Position numbers and translations under genes: made by a program. A model generated the notes under the pieces. That model saw only the letters and a list, made by a program, of their open reading frames with translations. It had not been told where the DNA came from and did no database searches. From Dulcicalothrix desertica PCC 7102 (GTDB taxonomy: Bacteria > Cyanobacteriota > Cyanobacteriia > Cyanobacteriales > Nostocaceae): a stretch of DNA of 64,000 bases. Where the stretch lies: positions 62,001 through 126,000 of the forward strand of contig NZ_RSCL01000001.1 in assembly GCF_003991905.1 (NCBI RefSeq), given 5' to 3'. Positions 27,516 through 36,578 of the stretch are shown here, one piece after another (the first letter of the stretch is position 1; each line of letters opens with the position of its first letter).

Positions 27516-27826
27516 AGCTTGCATACCTCCTAAAATAGATGCTTTAGTTACCAGGGAAAATACCCCCTTACTTCGGGTATATCACATGTAACCATAAATT
27601 GCCCTATCATTTATTTAGGGTTTGTATAAACTATTTTCTTCTCTTGTATCTTGTATCTTGTGGAGCGGGCATCCCGGAGCGCCGAATAATTTCTTTACTG
27701 ATAATTTTGTAGCAAATACTACAGATATTTGATAAAAATTGCTTTTCTTTTTGATTGCTGGAATTTACCCTAGTATAAAAATATGCCTGAAATTATTTTG
27801 AATTCCCTTTCAGAAGCGCACGTAAT
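27516..27826. other. Intergenic region with a family D fragment
   Basis: About 310 bases. A partial family D repeat (CTTGTGGAGCGGGCATCC) lies at about 27657-27675 and lacks its second arm. The rest is AT-rich with no recognised element apart from the ppsA ribosome-binding site. Confidence 0.5.
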
Positions 27827-28213
27827 TTACTCATTACTTATTTCTTTCCATCCTAAAATAGCCGAAACTTGATTTGCTAATTCTGTTGGGTTGAAAGGTT
27901 TGGCGATAGCGTCTTTTATGCCTTGCTCTGCATAACGGCGCCTATCGCTAGCTTGAATTTTTGCTGTTAGTAATATTACTGGTATATTTTTGGTGACAGA
28001 ATTTGCTTGAAGTTTCTCGAAGGTGGCAATACCGTCTATATCGGGCATCATCACATCGAGTAAAATCGCGTCAGGTAGCTCAGTCTCAGCTTTTGAGACA
28101 CATTCCATTCCAGAACCTGCTGTTATTACTTCCCAACCTGCAATAGTTTCTAAGCAAATTTTCGTAACTTCTTGAATATACTCTTCATTATCTACTACTA
28201 AAATGCGCTTCAT
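27827..28213 (-). CDS. Single-domain response regulator
   Basis: 128 residues from ATG 28213; a GTG two codons upstream is possible. It is a bare receiver domain: RILVVDNEE acidic pocket, phosphoacceptor Asp in AILLDVMMPDIDG, Thr in ILLTAK and Lys in AIAKPFNP. There is no output domain. It follows the hybrid kinase gene (28237-30279) by 23 bases on the same strand and is its probable phosphorylation target. Confidence 0.93.
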   Translation of the reverse strand: MKRILVVDNEEYIQEVTKICLETIAGWEVITAGSGMECVSKAETELPDAILLDVMMPDIDGIATFEKLQANSVTKNIPVILLTAKIQASDRRRYAEQGIKDAIAKPFNPTELANQVSAILGWKEISNE

Positions 28214-28236
28214 ATACACACCATAAACAAATGCCC

Positions 28237-30279
28237 TTACTCGATTGGAATAGTTACGTAAAAAGTACTTCCCTCACCCAAGGTACTTTCTACCCAAATG
28301 TTTCCATTATGCTGCTGAATTATACTTCTACAAATTGCTAACCCTAAACCTGTGCCATCTTGCCGACGTGCGTCAGAAGCATCAAGCTGTTGAAATCGAT
28401 CGAAAATAATTTCTAGTTTATCCTCCGGAATACCACGTCCATTATCTTTAACAATAAATAACACTTCTTTCTCTTGCTGAATAGCTTCTAACCAAATATT
28501 TGTGTTTGATTTTGAAAATTTAATCGCGTTGCTTAATAAATTAGTCAGAGTTCTAACAATTCTGTCTGGGTCTACCCACACATCTACAGATAACTTCGTT
28601 ACCGATAAAACTACCTCTGCTTTTTCGGCAAGAGGTTGAATGACATTAACAGCTTCGGTGATCAAATCAGCAACGTTACAAGTTTGCTTAGACATTTTAA
28701 CCCGACCTGACTCGATACGCTCTATATCTAATATGTCATTAATTAATCTGACCAAACGTTCGGTACTATCAGTTGCTATTTGCAGTAAACGCTGACTTTG
28801 TTGTGAGTCTGGTTTGAGTAAACCACTCGCTAACATACCCAGTGAACCATGAATTGATGTTAATGGAGTTCGCAGTTCGTGACTGACGACTGATATAAAC
28901 TCGTTTTTCATGCGTTCGATTTGCTTTCTGTCGCTGACATCTTGCAAGTAAACCGTGTAAACTGTTTCATCCCCTAATTTTAATTTAGATATCGAAGCTT
29001 CAGCAGGAAACTCTGTACCATCTTTTCGTTGGCCATATATTTCCCGTCGTTCTCCCATTTTTCTGGACTGGTTTGGAGATGTTTCAAAGTCTGATACATG
29101 GCGCCGATGTATTTTAGTATATCTTTGAGGTAATAGTAAATCGAGAGGTTGACCTAATACTTCGGATGCTAAATAACCAAATATTCTCTCGGCGCCGGAG
29201 TTAAACAAAGTGATACACTGTTCGCTATCAATCGAAATAATCGCATCCGAGGCAATGCTAACAATACCTGCAAACAAAGCTTGAGAATTTCGCAGTGCTT
29301 CTTGCATTTGTAAACGTCTTTCAAGTTCACACTGCAAAGTTTGATTGACTTTAACTAGTTCATTAGTACGTTCTTGTTCTCGACGTAGTGAAATAATACC
29401 ATACGCCAAATCAGCAGTTAATTGTTCTAGTTGCTTAATAAACTCAGTATCAAAAGAATCTGGTTCTCCAAAAATATTGATAATACCAAATGCTTTGTGT
29501 TTCCATATCAAAGGTATTGAGACACCAATATTATTTTCTTGTTTAAATAGACATGTTTTCGCAGTAGTAACAGCATTAATCGCGACATCTAATAAATTAT
29601 CTGTTCCTGTGTTGCCTGAAGATGCTACTGGAATAATACTAAGTGGTTCTTCGGTTTCTACGAAACCTACCCACACATATTTATACTTCCCAAATTCAGT
29701 AAGTGTGTTACAGATATCGCGTAATAAATCTAACTCATTTTGTGCGCGTAGTAATGATTTATTACAAGCCTGCATAGCTTTAAGCATACGATTTACATGA
29801 CGTAACGAAGCTTGTGCCTGCAAAAGTCGCAGCTTATTACGTTCCAAACGGTTGAAAATGCGATTCACTAGCTCAGGGCCAATTATTGGTTTACTGACAA
29901 AATCATCGGCGCCGACGGTAAAAACCTGATTTATAATTCCTGCATCATTATGAACTGTCAGAAACAAAATAGGCAAATCGCTCCAGTCGCTATCATTGCG
30001 GACTTGTTGACATAGTTCAATTCCACTCATTTGTGGCATTTCTATATCTAAAATTACTAAATCTGGCTTAACGGTTTGAAGTGTACTGTGAAAATGCTGG
30101 GGATTCTCTAATGTCCAAACTTGTAACCCCCACGGAGCAAGCAAAGTTTCCAAAACTGCTAAAATTTTGGGGTCATCATCAACTACTAAAATCCGAGCAA
30201 CCGCTCGTTCGTCTTCTACTTCTTCTACTTCTTCTATCACAGATGTCGATAAAGGGGATAGTTCGATTGCTTGCTGCAA
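28237..30279 (-). CDS. Hybrid histidine kinase (REC-GAF-PAS-HisKA-HATPase)
   Basis: 680 residues. The receiver (28-145) has Asp78 in LVILDIEMP. A GAF-like domain (about 180-300; YVWVGFVETEEP) and a PAS domain (about 335-455; AIISIDSEQCITLFNSGAERIFGY) follow. HisKA has His467 in [10 protein letters not shown], and HATPase has [19 protein letters not shown] and GTGLGLAIC. The frame start at 30279 is a TTG, and the same frame stays open about 80 bases further upstream with plausible coding (KSLDIDDVTKFGNLVKAL) but no ATG or GTG, so the true start is uncertain. It is paired with the downstream receiver gene. Confidence 0.92.
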   Translation of the reverse strand: MQQAIELSPLSTSVIEEVEEVEDERAVARILVVDDDPKILAVLETLLAPWGLQVWTLENPQHFHSTLQTVKPDLVILDIEMPQMSGIELCQQVRNDSDWSDLPILFLTVHNDAGIINQVFTVGADDFVSKPIIGPELVNRIFNRLERNKLRLLQAQASLRHVNRMLKAMQACNKSLLRAQNELDLLRDICNTLTEFGKYKYVWVGFVETEEPLSIIPVASSGNTGTDNLLDVAINAVTTAKTCLFKQENNIGVSIPLIWKHKAFGIINIFGEPDSFDTEFIKQLEQLTADLAYGIISLRREQERTNELVKVNQTLQCELERRLQMQEALRNSQALFAGIVSIASDAIISIDSEQCITLFNSGAERIFGYLASEVLGQPLDLLLPQRYTKIHRRHVSDFETSPNQSRKMGERREIYGQRKDGTEFPAEASISKLKLGDETVYTVYLQDVSDRKQIERMKNEFISVVSHELRTPLTSIHGSLGMLASGLLKPDSQQSQRLLQIATDSTERLVRLINDILDIERIESGRVKMSKQTCNVADLITEAVNVIQPLAEKAEVVLSVTKLSVDVWVDPDRIVRTLTNLLSNAIKFSKSNTNIWLEAIQQEKEVLFIVKDNGRGIPEDKLEIIFDRFQQLDASDARRQDGTGLGLAICRSIIQQHNGNIWVESTLGEGSTFYVTIPIE

Positions 30280-30457
30280 TGCTTTAACTAGATTACCAAA
30301 TTTAGTTACATCATCTATATCTAAACTTTTAACTTTGAGTAGCTTTAATTGTACATGAGAGTACTAAAATAAACTCGGTTTTCCTAATCAACCGAGTTCA
30401 TATTGTAAATTAAACAAATTTTTCGCTAATTAAATAATTAAAACTTTAAATTTACAA

Positions 30458-30643
30458 CTATCCTGCGGAGTATATCTCCCATTTCTCTTGTTTTTTACGT
30501 GTTTCTAGCAAAGTGACTCTTGAAGAAACATACTTTTCATCAAAAGCAGGCATAACTTCCCAGCAATTACGGCAAAACCAGTAAACTTGATTACCTCGTA
30601 CATGCCTTAGCAATACATTAGAACAACAAGGACAGTTACTCAT
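30458..30643 (-). CDS. Small zinc-ribbon protein
   Basis: 61 residues from ATG 30643. Two Cys-x-x-Cys pairs (SNCPCCSN and FCRNCWEVMP) predict a zinc ribbon. The rest (ETRKKQEKWEI) is basic and charged. Small proteins of this look occur in many cyanobacteria with no assigned role. It precedes the hybrid kinase on the same strand with a 180-base gap, so it may be separate. Confidence 0.72.
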   Translation of the reverse strand: MSNCPCCSNVLLRHVRGNQVYWFCRNCWEVMPAFDEKYVSSRVTLLETRKKQEKWEIYSAG

Positions 30644-30841
30644 ATTCAACACTCATCTTTCATTGGTAGTATTACAAGGCTTAATCTTGCTCTACTTCAA
30701 AAGTATTTCGAGAATGTGAGGAACTTGTGAGGAATCTTAATACTTGTTACAAAAATTTACTAATTATATAGAACAGGGCGGGCAAGGATGCTAACCCCAT
30801 AAGACAATAAATTTAAAATTTTCTGGTTTGGCAGAATCGTC

Positions 30842-31762
30842 TTAACACTCACTTAACCAAGTTTCTAAATCAGCAATAGAAGTAAAATCTAACAGCGCTT
30901 CTCCCAATTCTTCTAACTTTTGCGTGGAAAGACTTTGAATTCGTTCCTGCTGCTGAGTACTTAAGTTACCAAAGCGACGATTAAGTAAACGTTGAGCGAA
31001 CAAGACAGCTTCGCGTTGCATTCCCTGTTGCATTCCCTGTTCTATTCCCCGTTCCATCCAATCTGTAACGATTTCCATAACTTCCTCCTGCTTTCTTGGT
31101 TCTATAGTAGCAATTAGTCTTTGAAATTCAGCTTCTTCAGCCGCGTTAAGTTTAAGGTAAGTACCGATAAATCCTGAGATTAACTCAATTTGTGCGGGGT
31201 TAAGTCCTAAAGATGTAAGTAATTGTAGCGATAATAATTTTACAGTTGGTCGTTCTTCGGTGCCCATTCGCATTTTAGACATCAAAGCGCAAGCAACTGG
31301 ATTTCTGATATTAACAAAATCTTGCCAGTCTAATTGATTTAATTGTACAACTCGGTATTCAAACTTAAGAGGCGCCCATTCAGGAAAGTCAATTTTAAAA
31401 GAAGATGCCTCTTGGGTTAACGGTGCATCATGAGAGTATATAACGATGGGATATATGGGCAGGCGATACTCTTTATACAAATGCGTGTAGTATAAAAAAT
31501 TTCTTTGGTTAAAGTTATTCTTAGTATACGACTGGTGTTCGACATGTATAATAAATGACTTTTCCTGATTTTGAAACAAAGCTTGCACCAATATATCTAC
31601 AATCTTCTTTTCACCATCGATGATATCTGTAATTATTTCTTGTGGCAAGAATTGGAGTGAGTTGCGCTGCCAATAGTTACTAATATCTGGAAAAAATAGC
31701 TCTATGAACTCTGGGAAAAAATTCTTTAACAGTTTTTTGAATAAACCATCGTGGTCAATCAT
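30842..31762 (-). CDS. Rpn-family putative nuclease/transposase with DUF4351 tail
   Basis: 306 residues. The N-terminal PD-(D/E)xK-like domain (about 1-230) begins HDGLFKKLLKNFFPEFIELFFP and contains VDILVQALFQNQEKSFIIHVEHQSY, typical of the Rpn recombination-promoting nuclease/PDDEXK transposase group. A Gln/Met-rich repeat (GIEQGMQQGMQ) links it to a C-terminal DUF4351 helical region (LLNRRFGNLSTQQQERIQ). Such genes are numerous in filamentous cyanobacteria. No inverted terminal repeats frame it. A family D half-repeat lies on either side (about 30778 and 31895). Confidence 0.9.
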   Translation of the reverse strand: MIDHDGLFKKLLKNFFPEFIELFFPDISNYWQRNSLQFLPQEIITDIIDGEKKIVDILVQALFQNQEKSFIIHVEHQSYTKNNFNQRNFLYYTHLYKEYRLPIYPIVIYSHDAPLTQEASSFKIDFPEWAPLKFEYRVVQLNQLDWQDFVNIRNPVACALMSKMRMGTEERPTVKLLSLQLLTSLGLNPAQIELISGFIGTYLKLNAAEEAEFQRLIATIEPRKQEEVMEIVTDWMERGIEQGMQQGMQREAVLFAQRLLNRRFGNLSTQQQERIQSLSTQKLEELGEALLDFTSIADLETWLSEC

Positions 31763-31889
31763 ATGCGGATGCAGCTGGTCTTTGTACTTATTGGTACTTG
31801 ATTATTCATCATATTTATTCAAATGTGAATCATTCTGTAATATTTATTGATTGATACATGTATAATGATAAATAGCATACATTTTTGGA

Positions 31890-31925
31890 TAGGCAGGGAT
31901 GCCTGTTCCACAAGATGGCCACAAG
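31890..31925. repeat. Family D half-repeat
   Basis: GGCAGGGATGCCTGTTCCAC followed by AAGATGGCCACAAG lies upstream of both the Rpn gene and the glycosyltransferase. Only one arm is present. Confidence 0.7.
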
Positions 31926-32003
31926 AGGGGATGATAATGTTACCTAGAGGAACTGCGATAAAGTGGTGACTGTCTTATTCTTAAAGACAGGTATATATAA
32001 ATA

Positions 32004-32957
32004 GTGGGTGAGAAAGTGTATTTTAGCGTTGTTATTCCAACTTATAATCGTAAACCTATATTAGAAAAATGCCTTCGAGCATTAGAAGCACAGCAACTTA
32101 GCTCATCAACAGTGACAGGATATGAGGTTGTTGTTGTTGATGATGGTTCGACAGATGGAACTTTAGAGTGGTTAAGTTCAAATCAAAGTGAGTTTCCACA
32201 TGTGCGAACTTTTGAACAAAACCATGCTGGCCCTGCTGCTGCGCGTAATTTGGGAGTTGAGAAAGCCAATGGTGATATAATTATCTTTATAGATAGTGAT
32301 TTAGTTGTTACCGAAACCTTTTTGCAGTCTCACGCTGATGCTCTTGTGGCTGGGCAAGCTCAACTAGGCAGTGATAAATTTTTTACATATGGCGCCGTCA
32401 TTAACACAGCTAACTTTGAAAATCCAACTTCAGAACCCTATAAAATAACAGACTTTTCAGCAGCATTCTTTGCCACAGGTAATGTTGCCATACCTAAACA
32501 CTGGTTAGAAAAAGCAGGATTATTTGATACAGGCTTTCAATTATACGGCTGGGAAGACTTAGAACTTGGAGTTCGGCTCAAAAATCTCGGTATAAAATTA
32601 ATCAAATGTCCGCAAGCAGTAGGTTATCATTGGCACCCAGCATTCAACACAGACCAGATTCCCAACTTAATAGACAAAGAAATACAGCGTGGACGCATGG
32701 GAGTCTTATTCTATCAAAAGCATCCCACTTGGGAAGTGCGAATGATGATTCAAATGACTTTGCTACATCGTATTTTGTGGGGAACCCTTTCTTTAAACGG
32801 TTTCTTGAACGAACGCACGATGCTCCCCGTACTACGTTGGTTGATAAGTATTGGCAAATCGCAGTTAGCATTAGAACTAGCAAGAATTTTCCTAAATTGG
32901 TACAACGTTAAAGGAGTTTACCAAGCATACGCGGAAATGAAACCTAATCTATCGTAA
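32004..32957 (+). CDS. Glycosyltransferase family 2
   Basis: 317 residues from GTG 32004; a GTG at 32016 is an alternative. The GT-A fold is clear: FSVVIPTYNRKPILEKCL, VVVVDDGSTDGT, the GPAAARNLGVEKANGDII segment and the metal-binding IDSDL. The acceptor-side ED motif lies in YGWEDLELGVRL. It transfers an unidentified sugar. No other sugar-biosynthesis gene is adjacent. The last three codons and stop lie inside the first copy of a 52-base tandem repeat. Confidence 0.92.
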   Translation: MGEKVYFSVVIPTYNRKPILEKCLRALEAQQLSSSTVTGYEVVVVDDGSTDGTLEWLSSNQSEFPHVRTFEQNHAGPAAARNLGVEKANGDIIIFIDSDLVVTETFLQSHADALVAGQAQLGSDKFFTYGAVINTANFENPTSEPYKITDFSAAFFATGNVAIPKHWLEKAGLFDTGFQLYGWEDLELGVRLKNLGIKLIKCPQAVGYHWHPAFNTDQIPNLIDKEIQRGRMGVLFYQKHPTWEVRMMIQMTLLHRILWGTLSLNGFLNERTMLPVLRWLISIGKSQLALELARIFLNWYNVKGVYQAYAEMKPNLS

Positions 32958-33080
32958 AGAAACCGGGCTGATGATGAGATTTTGTGCGTGAACTTGTAAT
33001 CTATCGTAAAGAAACCGGGCTTCTAATGAGATTTTGTGCGTGAACTTGTAATCTATCGTAAAGAAGCCCGGTTTCTAGGG
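32946..33080. repeat. 52-base tandem repeat containing family A palindromes
   Basis: Two full copies (from 32946 and 32998) and a partial third (from 33050) of a 52-base unit follow each other exactly. Each unit opens with AATCTATCGTAAAGAAACCG, and the partial third contains the complete palindrome AGAAGCCCGGTTTCT. The first copy supplies the stop codon of the glycosyltransferase gene, so the duplication started from the gene's own 3' end. Confidence 0.88.
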
Positions 33081-33181
33081 CAAGGTGCAACTGGGTGAAA
33101 ATACACCGTTTTTTTCATAAAAACCGCCATCAAAGCCCCTGCTAAAATGTGTTAACCTTGTATGGTTCTTTAAATTCCACA

Positions 33182-33234
33182 CATCCTGGAATACGTCGGG
33201 TGTTTCCAATTTTATATGGAGATACACCAGGATG
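33182..33234 (+). promoter_or_regulatory. Structured leader hairpin upstream of rpsB
   Basis: CATCCTGG (33182-33189) pairs perfectly with CCAGGATG (33227-33234). Inside it, TGTTTCC and GGAGATACA can add a second imperfect stem. The structure ends 16 bases before the rpsB Shine-Dalgarno AGGAG (33251). Ribosomal protein leaders often bind their own product; whether S2 binds here is inference. Confidence 0.5.
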
Positions 33235-33265
33235 GAGGTTTAACCCGAATAGGAGAAAAGTAGAC

Positions 33266-34051
33266 ATGCCAGTAGTTTCATTGGCTCAAATGATGGAGTC
33301 AGGGGTTCACTTTGGGCATCAAACCCGCCGCTGGAACCCTAAAATGGATCCTTATATTTACACTGCTCGCAACGGTGTACATATTATTGATTTGGTGCAA
33401 ACCGCTCAGTTGATGGATGAAGCATATAACTATATGCGTTCTCAAGCTGAGTCCGGCAAAAAGTTTCTATTTGTAGGAACCAAGCGCCAAGCAGCAGGTA
33501 TTATCGCTCAAGAAGCAGCTCGATGTGGCTCACACTATATTAACCAACGCTGGTTAGGTGGAATGCTCACAAACTGGGCAACAATTAAAACCCGTGTAGA
33601 CCGTTTAAAAGACTTGGAACGTCGTGAAGAAAGCGGCGCCTTAGACTTATTACCGAAAAAAGAAGCTTCAATGCTGCGTCGAGAAATGACAAAGTTACAG
33701 AAGTACCTCGGTGGTATCAAAACGATGCGGAAAGTACCCGATGTAGTGGTAATTGTTGACCAACGTCGTGAGTATAATGCTGTTCAGGAATGTCAAAAAT
33801 TAAGTATACCCATCGTGTCAATGTTAGATACTAACTGCGACCCCGATGTAGTAGATATTCCTATCCCAGCTAACGACGATGCGATTCGTTCGATTAAGTT
33901 AATAATCGGCAAACTCGCAGACGCAATCTACGAAGGTCGTCACGGTCAGTTAGAAGCCGAAGAAGAGTACGAAGACTACGAAGGTGGCGAAGAAGAGTTA
34001 GATGATACCGACTACAGCGAATACAAGTCGGAAGACGAAGAAGAACAATAG
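33266..34051 (+). CDS. rpsB: 30S ribosomal protein S2
   Basis: ATG 33266 is chosen because [19 protein letters not shown] is the family start and AGGAGAA lies 9 bases upstream; the longer open frame from 33149 is leader. The 261-residue protein has the S2 signatures [24 protein letters not shown] and VDTN-type [11 protein letters not shown] highly acidic tail (about 225-261; [13 protein letters not shown]) extends beyond the usual end. It lies upstream of tsf, with a heptamer-repeat hairpin in between. Confidence 0.97.
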   Translation: MPVVSLAQMMESGVHFGHQTRRWNPKMDPYIYTARNGVHIIDLVQTAQLMDEAYNYMRSQAESGKKFLFVGTKRQAAGIIAQEAARCGSHYINQRWLGGMLTNWATIKTRVDRLKDLERREESGALDLLPKKEASMLRREMTKLQKYLGGIKTMRKVPDVVVIVDQRREYNAVQECQKLSIPIVSMLDTNCDPDVVDIPIPANDDAIRSIKLIIGKLADAIYEGRHGQLEAEEEYEDYEGGEEELDDTDYSEYKSEDEEEQ

Positions 34052-34057
34052 TAAGTA

Positions 34058-34218
34058 ATGAGTGTTGAGTGCTGAGTGCTGAGTGCTGAGTAGTAAGTAA
34101 GGAGTTAGGGGTTAGGAGTTAGGAGTTAGATAACATTTAAACTCTTAACTCAGCACTCAGCACTCTTAACTCAGCACTCTTGGTTCAGCACTCAGCACTC
34201 AGCACTCAGCACTTTCAA
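34058..34218. repeat. Large inverted heptamer-repeat block between rpsB and tsf
   Basis: A run of GAGTGCT units (about 34060-34092), a GGAGTTAG-type run (34099-34130), then oppositely oriented CAGCACT units (about 34147-34212). The two orientations can fold into a long imperfect hairpin in the rpsB-tsf spacer. Confidence 0.85.
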
Positions 34219-34244
34219 CTCATTAGTTTAGGGATTGAGGCAAT

Positions 34245-35186
34245 ATGGCGGAAGTATCTGCAAAACTTGTCCAAGAGCTGCGCCAAAAAACTGGCGCCGG
34301 CATGATGGACTGTAAAAAAGCACTGAAAGAAAACGAAGGTGATATTGAAAAAGCCTCCGAATGGTTACGGCAAAAAGGTATCTCCAAAGCTGATAAAGCA
34401 GCAGGAAAAGTGACTGCTGAAGGACTTGTTGAGACTGCTGTTCAACAAGATGGTCGCGTTGGTGTTTTGCTAGAAGTAAACTGCCAAACCGACTTTGTTG
34501 CGCGTAATGATGCTTTTAAAGCTCTTGTAAGCAATCTTGCTCTTCAAGCTGTTACCGCAAGTAGCGTTTCGGAACTGTTGTCTCAACCTTATATTGAGAA
34601 TAAAGATTTAACAGTTGCTGAAATTTTAAAGCAACAAGTGGCACAGTTGGGTGAAAACATGCAAGTGCGCCGCTTAGAAAATTTCTCACTCAATAGCGGA
34701 ACACAAGGTGTAGTTGAAAGCTACATCCATACAGGTGGAAGAGTTGGTGTTCTAGTTGAATTAGACTGCCAAAATACTGCTGCAAATAACGAAGAATTTA
34801 AAACTTTGGCACGCAACATCGCGATGCAAGTTGCAGCATGTCCAAACGTTGAGTATGTCAACGTCGAAGAAATACCCACTGAAATTGCTCAAAAAGAAAA
34901 AGAAATTGAAATGGGACGCGATGACCTCGCGAACAAGCCTGATAATATCAAAGAAAAAATCGTTCAGGGACGAATTGACAAGCGTCTCAAAGAAATGACT
35001 TTGGTTGACCAGCCTTATATTCGTGACCAAAGCATCACCGTTGAGGAGTTAGTTAAGCAAGCAAGTAACAAACTCGGTGACACCATCGAAGTTAAGCGCT
35101 TTGCTCGCTTTGTTCTAGGTGAAGGTATCGAGAAACAAGAAATGAGCTTTGCTGATGAAGTCGCAGCGCAAATAGGCGCCAAGTAA
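34245..35186 (+). CDS. tsf: Translation elongation factor Ts
   Basis: Exchanges GDP for GTP on EF-Tu. 313 residues, the long form. The N-terminal UBA-like domain has [20 protein letters not shown]. The TDFVAR motif ([10 protein letters not shown]) follows, then a duplicated core (GVLLEVNCQ and GVLVELDCQ) and a C-terminal [17 protein letters not shown]. No S1 domain is fused, unlike the chloroplast form. The GAGG ribosome-binding site is 6-9 bases before the ATG. A terminator follows at 35217. Confidence 0.97.
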   Translation: MAEVSAKLVQELRQKTGAGMMDCKKALKENEGDIEKASEWLRQKGISKADKAAGKVTAEGLVETAVQQDGRVGVLLEVNCQTDFVARNDAFKALVSNLALQAVTASSVSELLSQPYIENKDLTVAEILKQQVAQLGENMQVRRLENFSLNSGTQGVVESYIHTGGRVGVLVELDCQNTAANNEEFKTLARNIAMQVAACPNVEYVNVEEIPTEIAQKEKEIEMGRDDLANKPDNIKEKIVQGRIDKRLKEMTLVDQPYIRDQSITVEELVKQASNKLGDTIEVKRFARFVLGEGIEKQEMSFADEVAAQIGAK

Positions 35187-35216
35187 GAGCGCGCTTATAA
35201 ACACTTTATATCATGG

Positions 35217-35246
35217 CAGGTCAAGCTTTGAGCCTGACCTGTTTTT
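35217..35246 (+). terminator. Rho-independent terminator of rpsB-tsf
   Basis: CAGGTCAAGCT and AGCCTGACCTG form an 11-base stem with one mismatch and a 3-base loop, followed by TTTTT. It lies 30 bases past the tsf stop. Confidence 0.9.
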
Positions 35247-35355
35247 GATTTAACATTCCAAAACTCTATAATCTATAATATCTACATACACAAGTACTAA
35301 GGTAACGATTTTCAAATTTTTTGTAGTTATATAAATATATGGACAGAAAAAGCTT

Positions 35356-36552
35356 ATGGCGAGAGCGATTGAGCGAATTGAGAAAGACATCAAAGCATTA
35401 GAAGAGGCCGCAAGTGGAATTGCGAACTCATTACAAGACTCTTACACTAATTATTTTGCCGCGCTAGGTAAAGCAGTACGGCAGCAGTTAATTTTAGCTA
35501 CCTACCACTTGTGTACCCAAGGATACCCACAAATATTTTTACAGTTGTCTTTGAATCAAAGGCAAAAATTGCAGCAATCAATCCGTAATCTTGGCACACA
35601 GACAGCAGAACAGTTAGAAAAGTACACAAAGCCAGGAGCAGAGCCAGCACCCAATCCAGAAGATACATTAATACTGCACGATACCACACAACAAAAACCA
35701 GCAGATGTAAAAGAAGCAGATGCTAGAGAAATAGACACTGCATATGCAAACGATGAGCAGGATGAGAGAAAAAATCAGCAAGAAAATTCCTCTGAAGCAA
35801 TTCCTTTATCGTTTATTGAGTTATTAGCAAGCGAAGGGTCTCCCTTTAACATGGAAGACATGGAAGACATGGACATAGAAGACATGGACATAGAAGACAT
35901 GGAAGACATGGAGGACATGGAGGACATGGAGGACATGGAGGAATTTGACGACGACGAAGACACCGACGACAGCGAGGAAGAGGAATCGGCGCAATCGCAA
36001 CCTGAAAAAAAATCTGAAGCAAAGAAAACGATTCGTCGATTCCCTAAAATTCCAATATTTCCACTAATAAATCCAGTTCCTTTACGTTTTTCGGATATTA
36101 ATGCTTCAAACCCGATGGAAATTAACCGATGGGTGCAAAGTCTTGAAATATCTACACAATTTGCACTAAAAAAGCTTTCGCGCGAAGCTAATTTGCTACT
36201 GCAAAAATCTGACATTTTACCTAAAAAACTACCCGAACCAGTTATAGAAGCTGCTGCAACTGTATCTGAAGCTGCCGATGTGATGCCGGGACCACCCAAT
36301 GTTTTAAGCGTTGTAATAGAAGTAGAAAGTGAAAAAAAAGGTGACTCCAGTCTGACACAAATTATGGCAGTTAACTTACGGTTACCAGAAATTGAATTTG
36401 CTGATTCCCAAGTTTCTGTAACCCGTAAGCAACTTCGTATTCTTCATGGCCAGTTACATAAACTGCGTCGTGACTACTTCAAAAAACAACGCGAACTAGC
36501 AGTTGCACAAGCTGAAGCTGCTTGGCGTGCAAGTTGGTTTGATGATTTATAG
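35356..36552 (+). CDS. Hypothetical protein with acidic Glu-Asp-Met repeats
   Basis: 398 residues, apparently cytosolic. An N-terminal helical domain (1-90; IERIEKDIKALEEAASGIA, then QLSLNQRQKLQQSIRNLG) is followed by a long polar linker. The linker holds about ten tandem MED/MDI triplets (about 165-195) encoded by a 9-base GACATGGA(A/G) repeat and then an Asp/Glu-rich stretch. The C-terminal half has a basic KKTIRRFPKIPIFP patch and a coiled-coil end (LRILHGQLHKLRRDYFKKQ). No known domain is recognised. It lies 26 bases upstream of recG and is probably co-transcribed with it. Confidence 0.8.
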   Translation: MARAIERIEKDIKALEEAASGIANSLQDSYTNYFAALGKAVRQQLILATYHLCTQGYPQIFLQLSLNQRQKLQQSIRNLGTQTAEQLEKYTKPGAEPAPNPEDTLILHDTTQQKPADVKEADAREIDTAYANDEQDERKNQQENSSEAIPLSFIELLASEGSPFNMEDMEDMDIEDMDIEDMEDMEDMEDMEDMEEFDDDEDTDDSEEEESAQSQPEKKSEAKKTIRRFPKIPIFPLINPVPLRFSDINASNPMEINRWVQSLEISTQFALKKLSREANLLLQKSDILPKKLPEPVIEAAATVSEAADVMPGPPNVLSVVIEVESEKKGDSSLTQIMAVNLRLPEIEFADSQVSVTRKQLRILHGQLHKLRRDYFKKQRELAVAQAEAAWRASWFDDL

Positions 36553-36578
36553 ATAAAGAGCGAAATCCAGAAATCGAA

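Noticed and set aside
32946-33080. Regular direct repeats that could suggest a CRISPR array
   Set aside because: Units are contiguous 52-base copies with no unique spacers and include a gene's stop codon; no cas genes are present.
33149-33265. N-terminal extension of rpsB from 33149
   Set aside because: The family start [10 protein letters not shown] at 33266 has its own AGGAGAA; the upstream codons form the leader hairpin.
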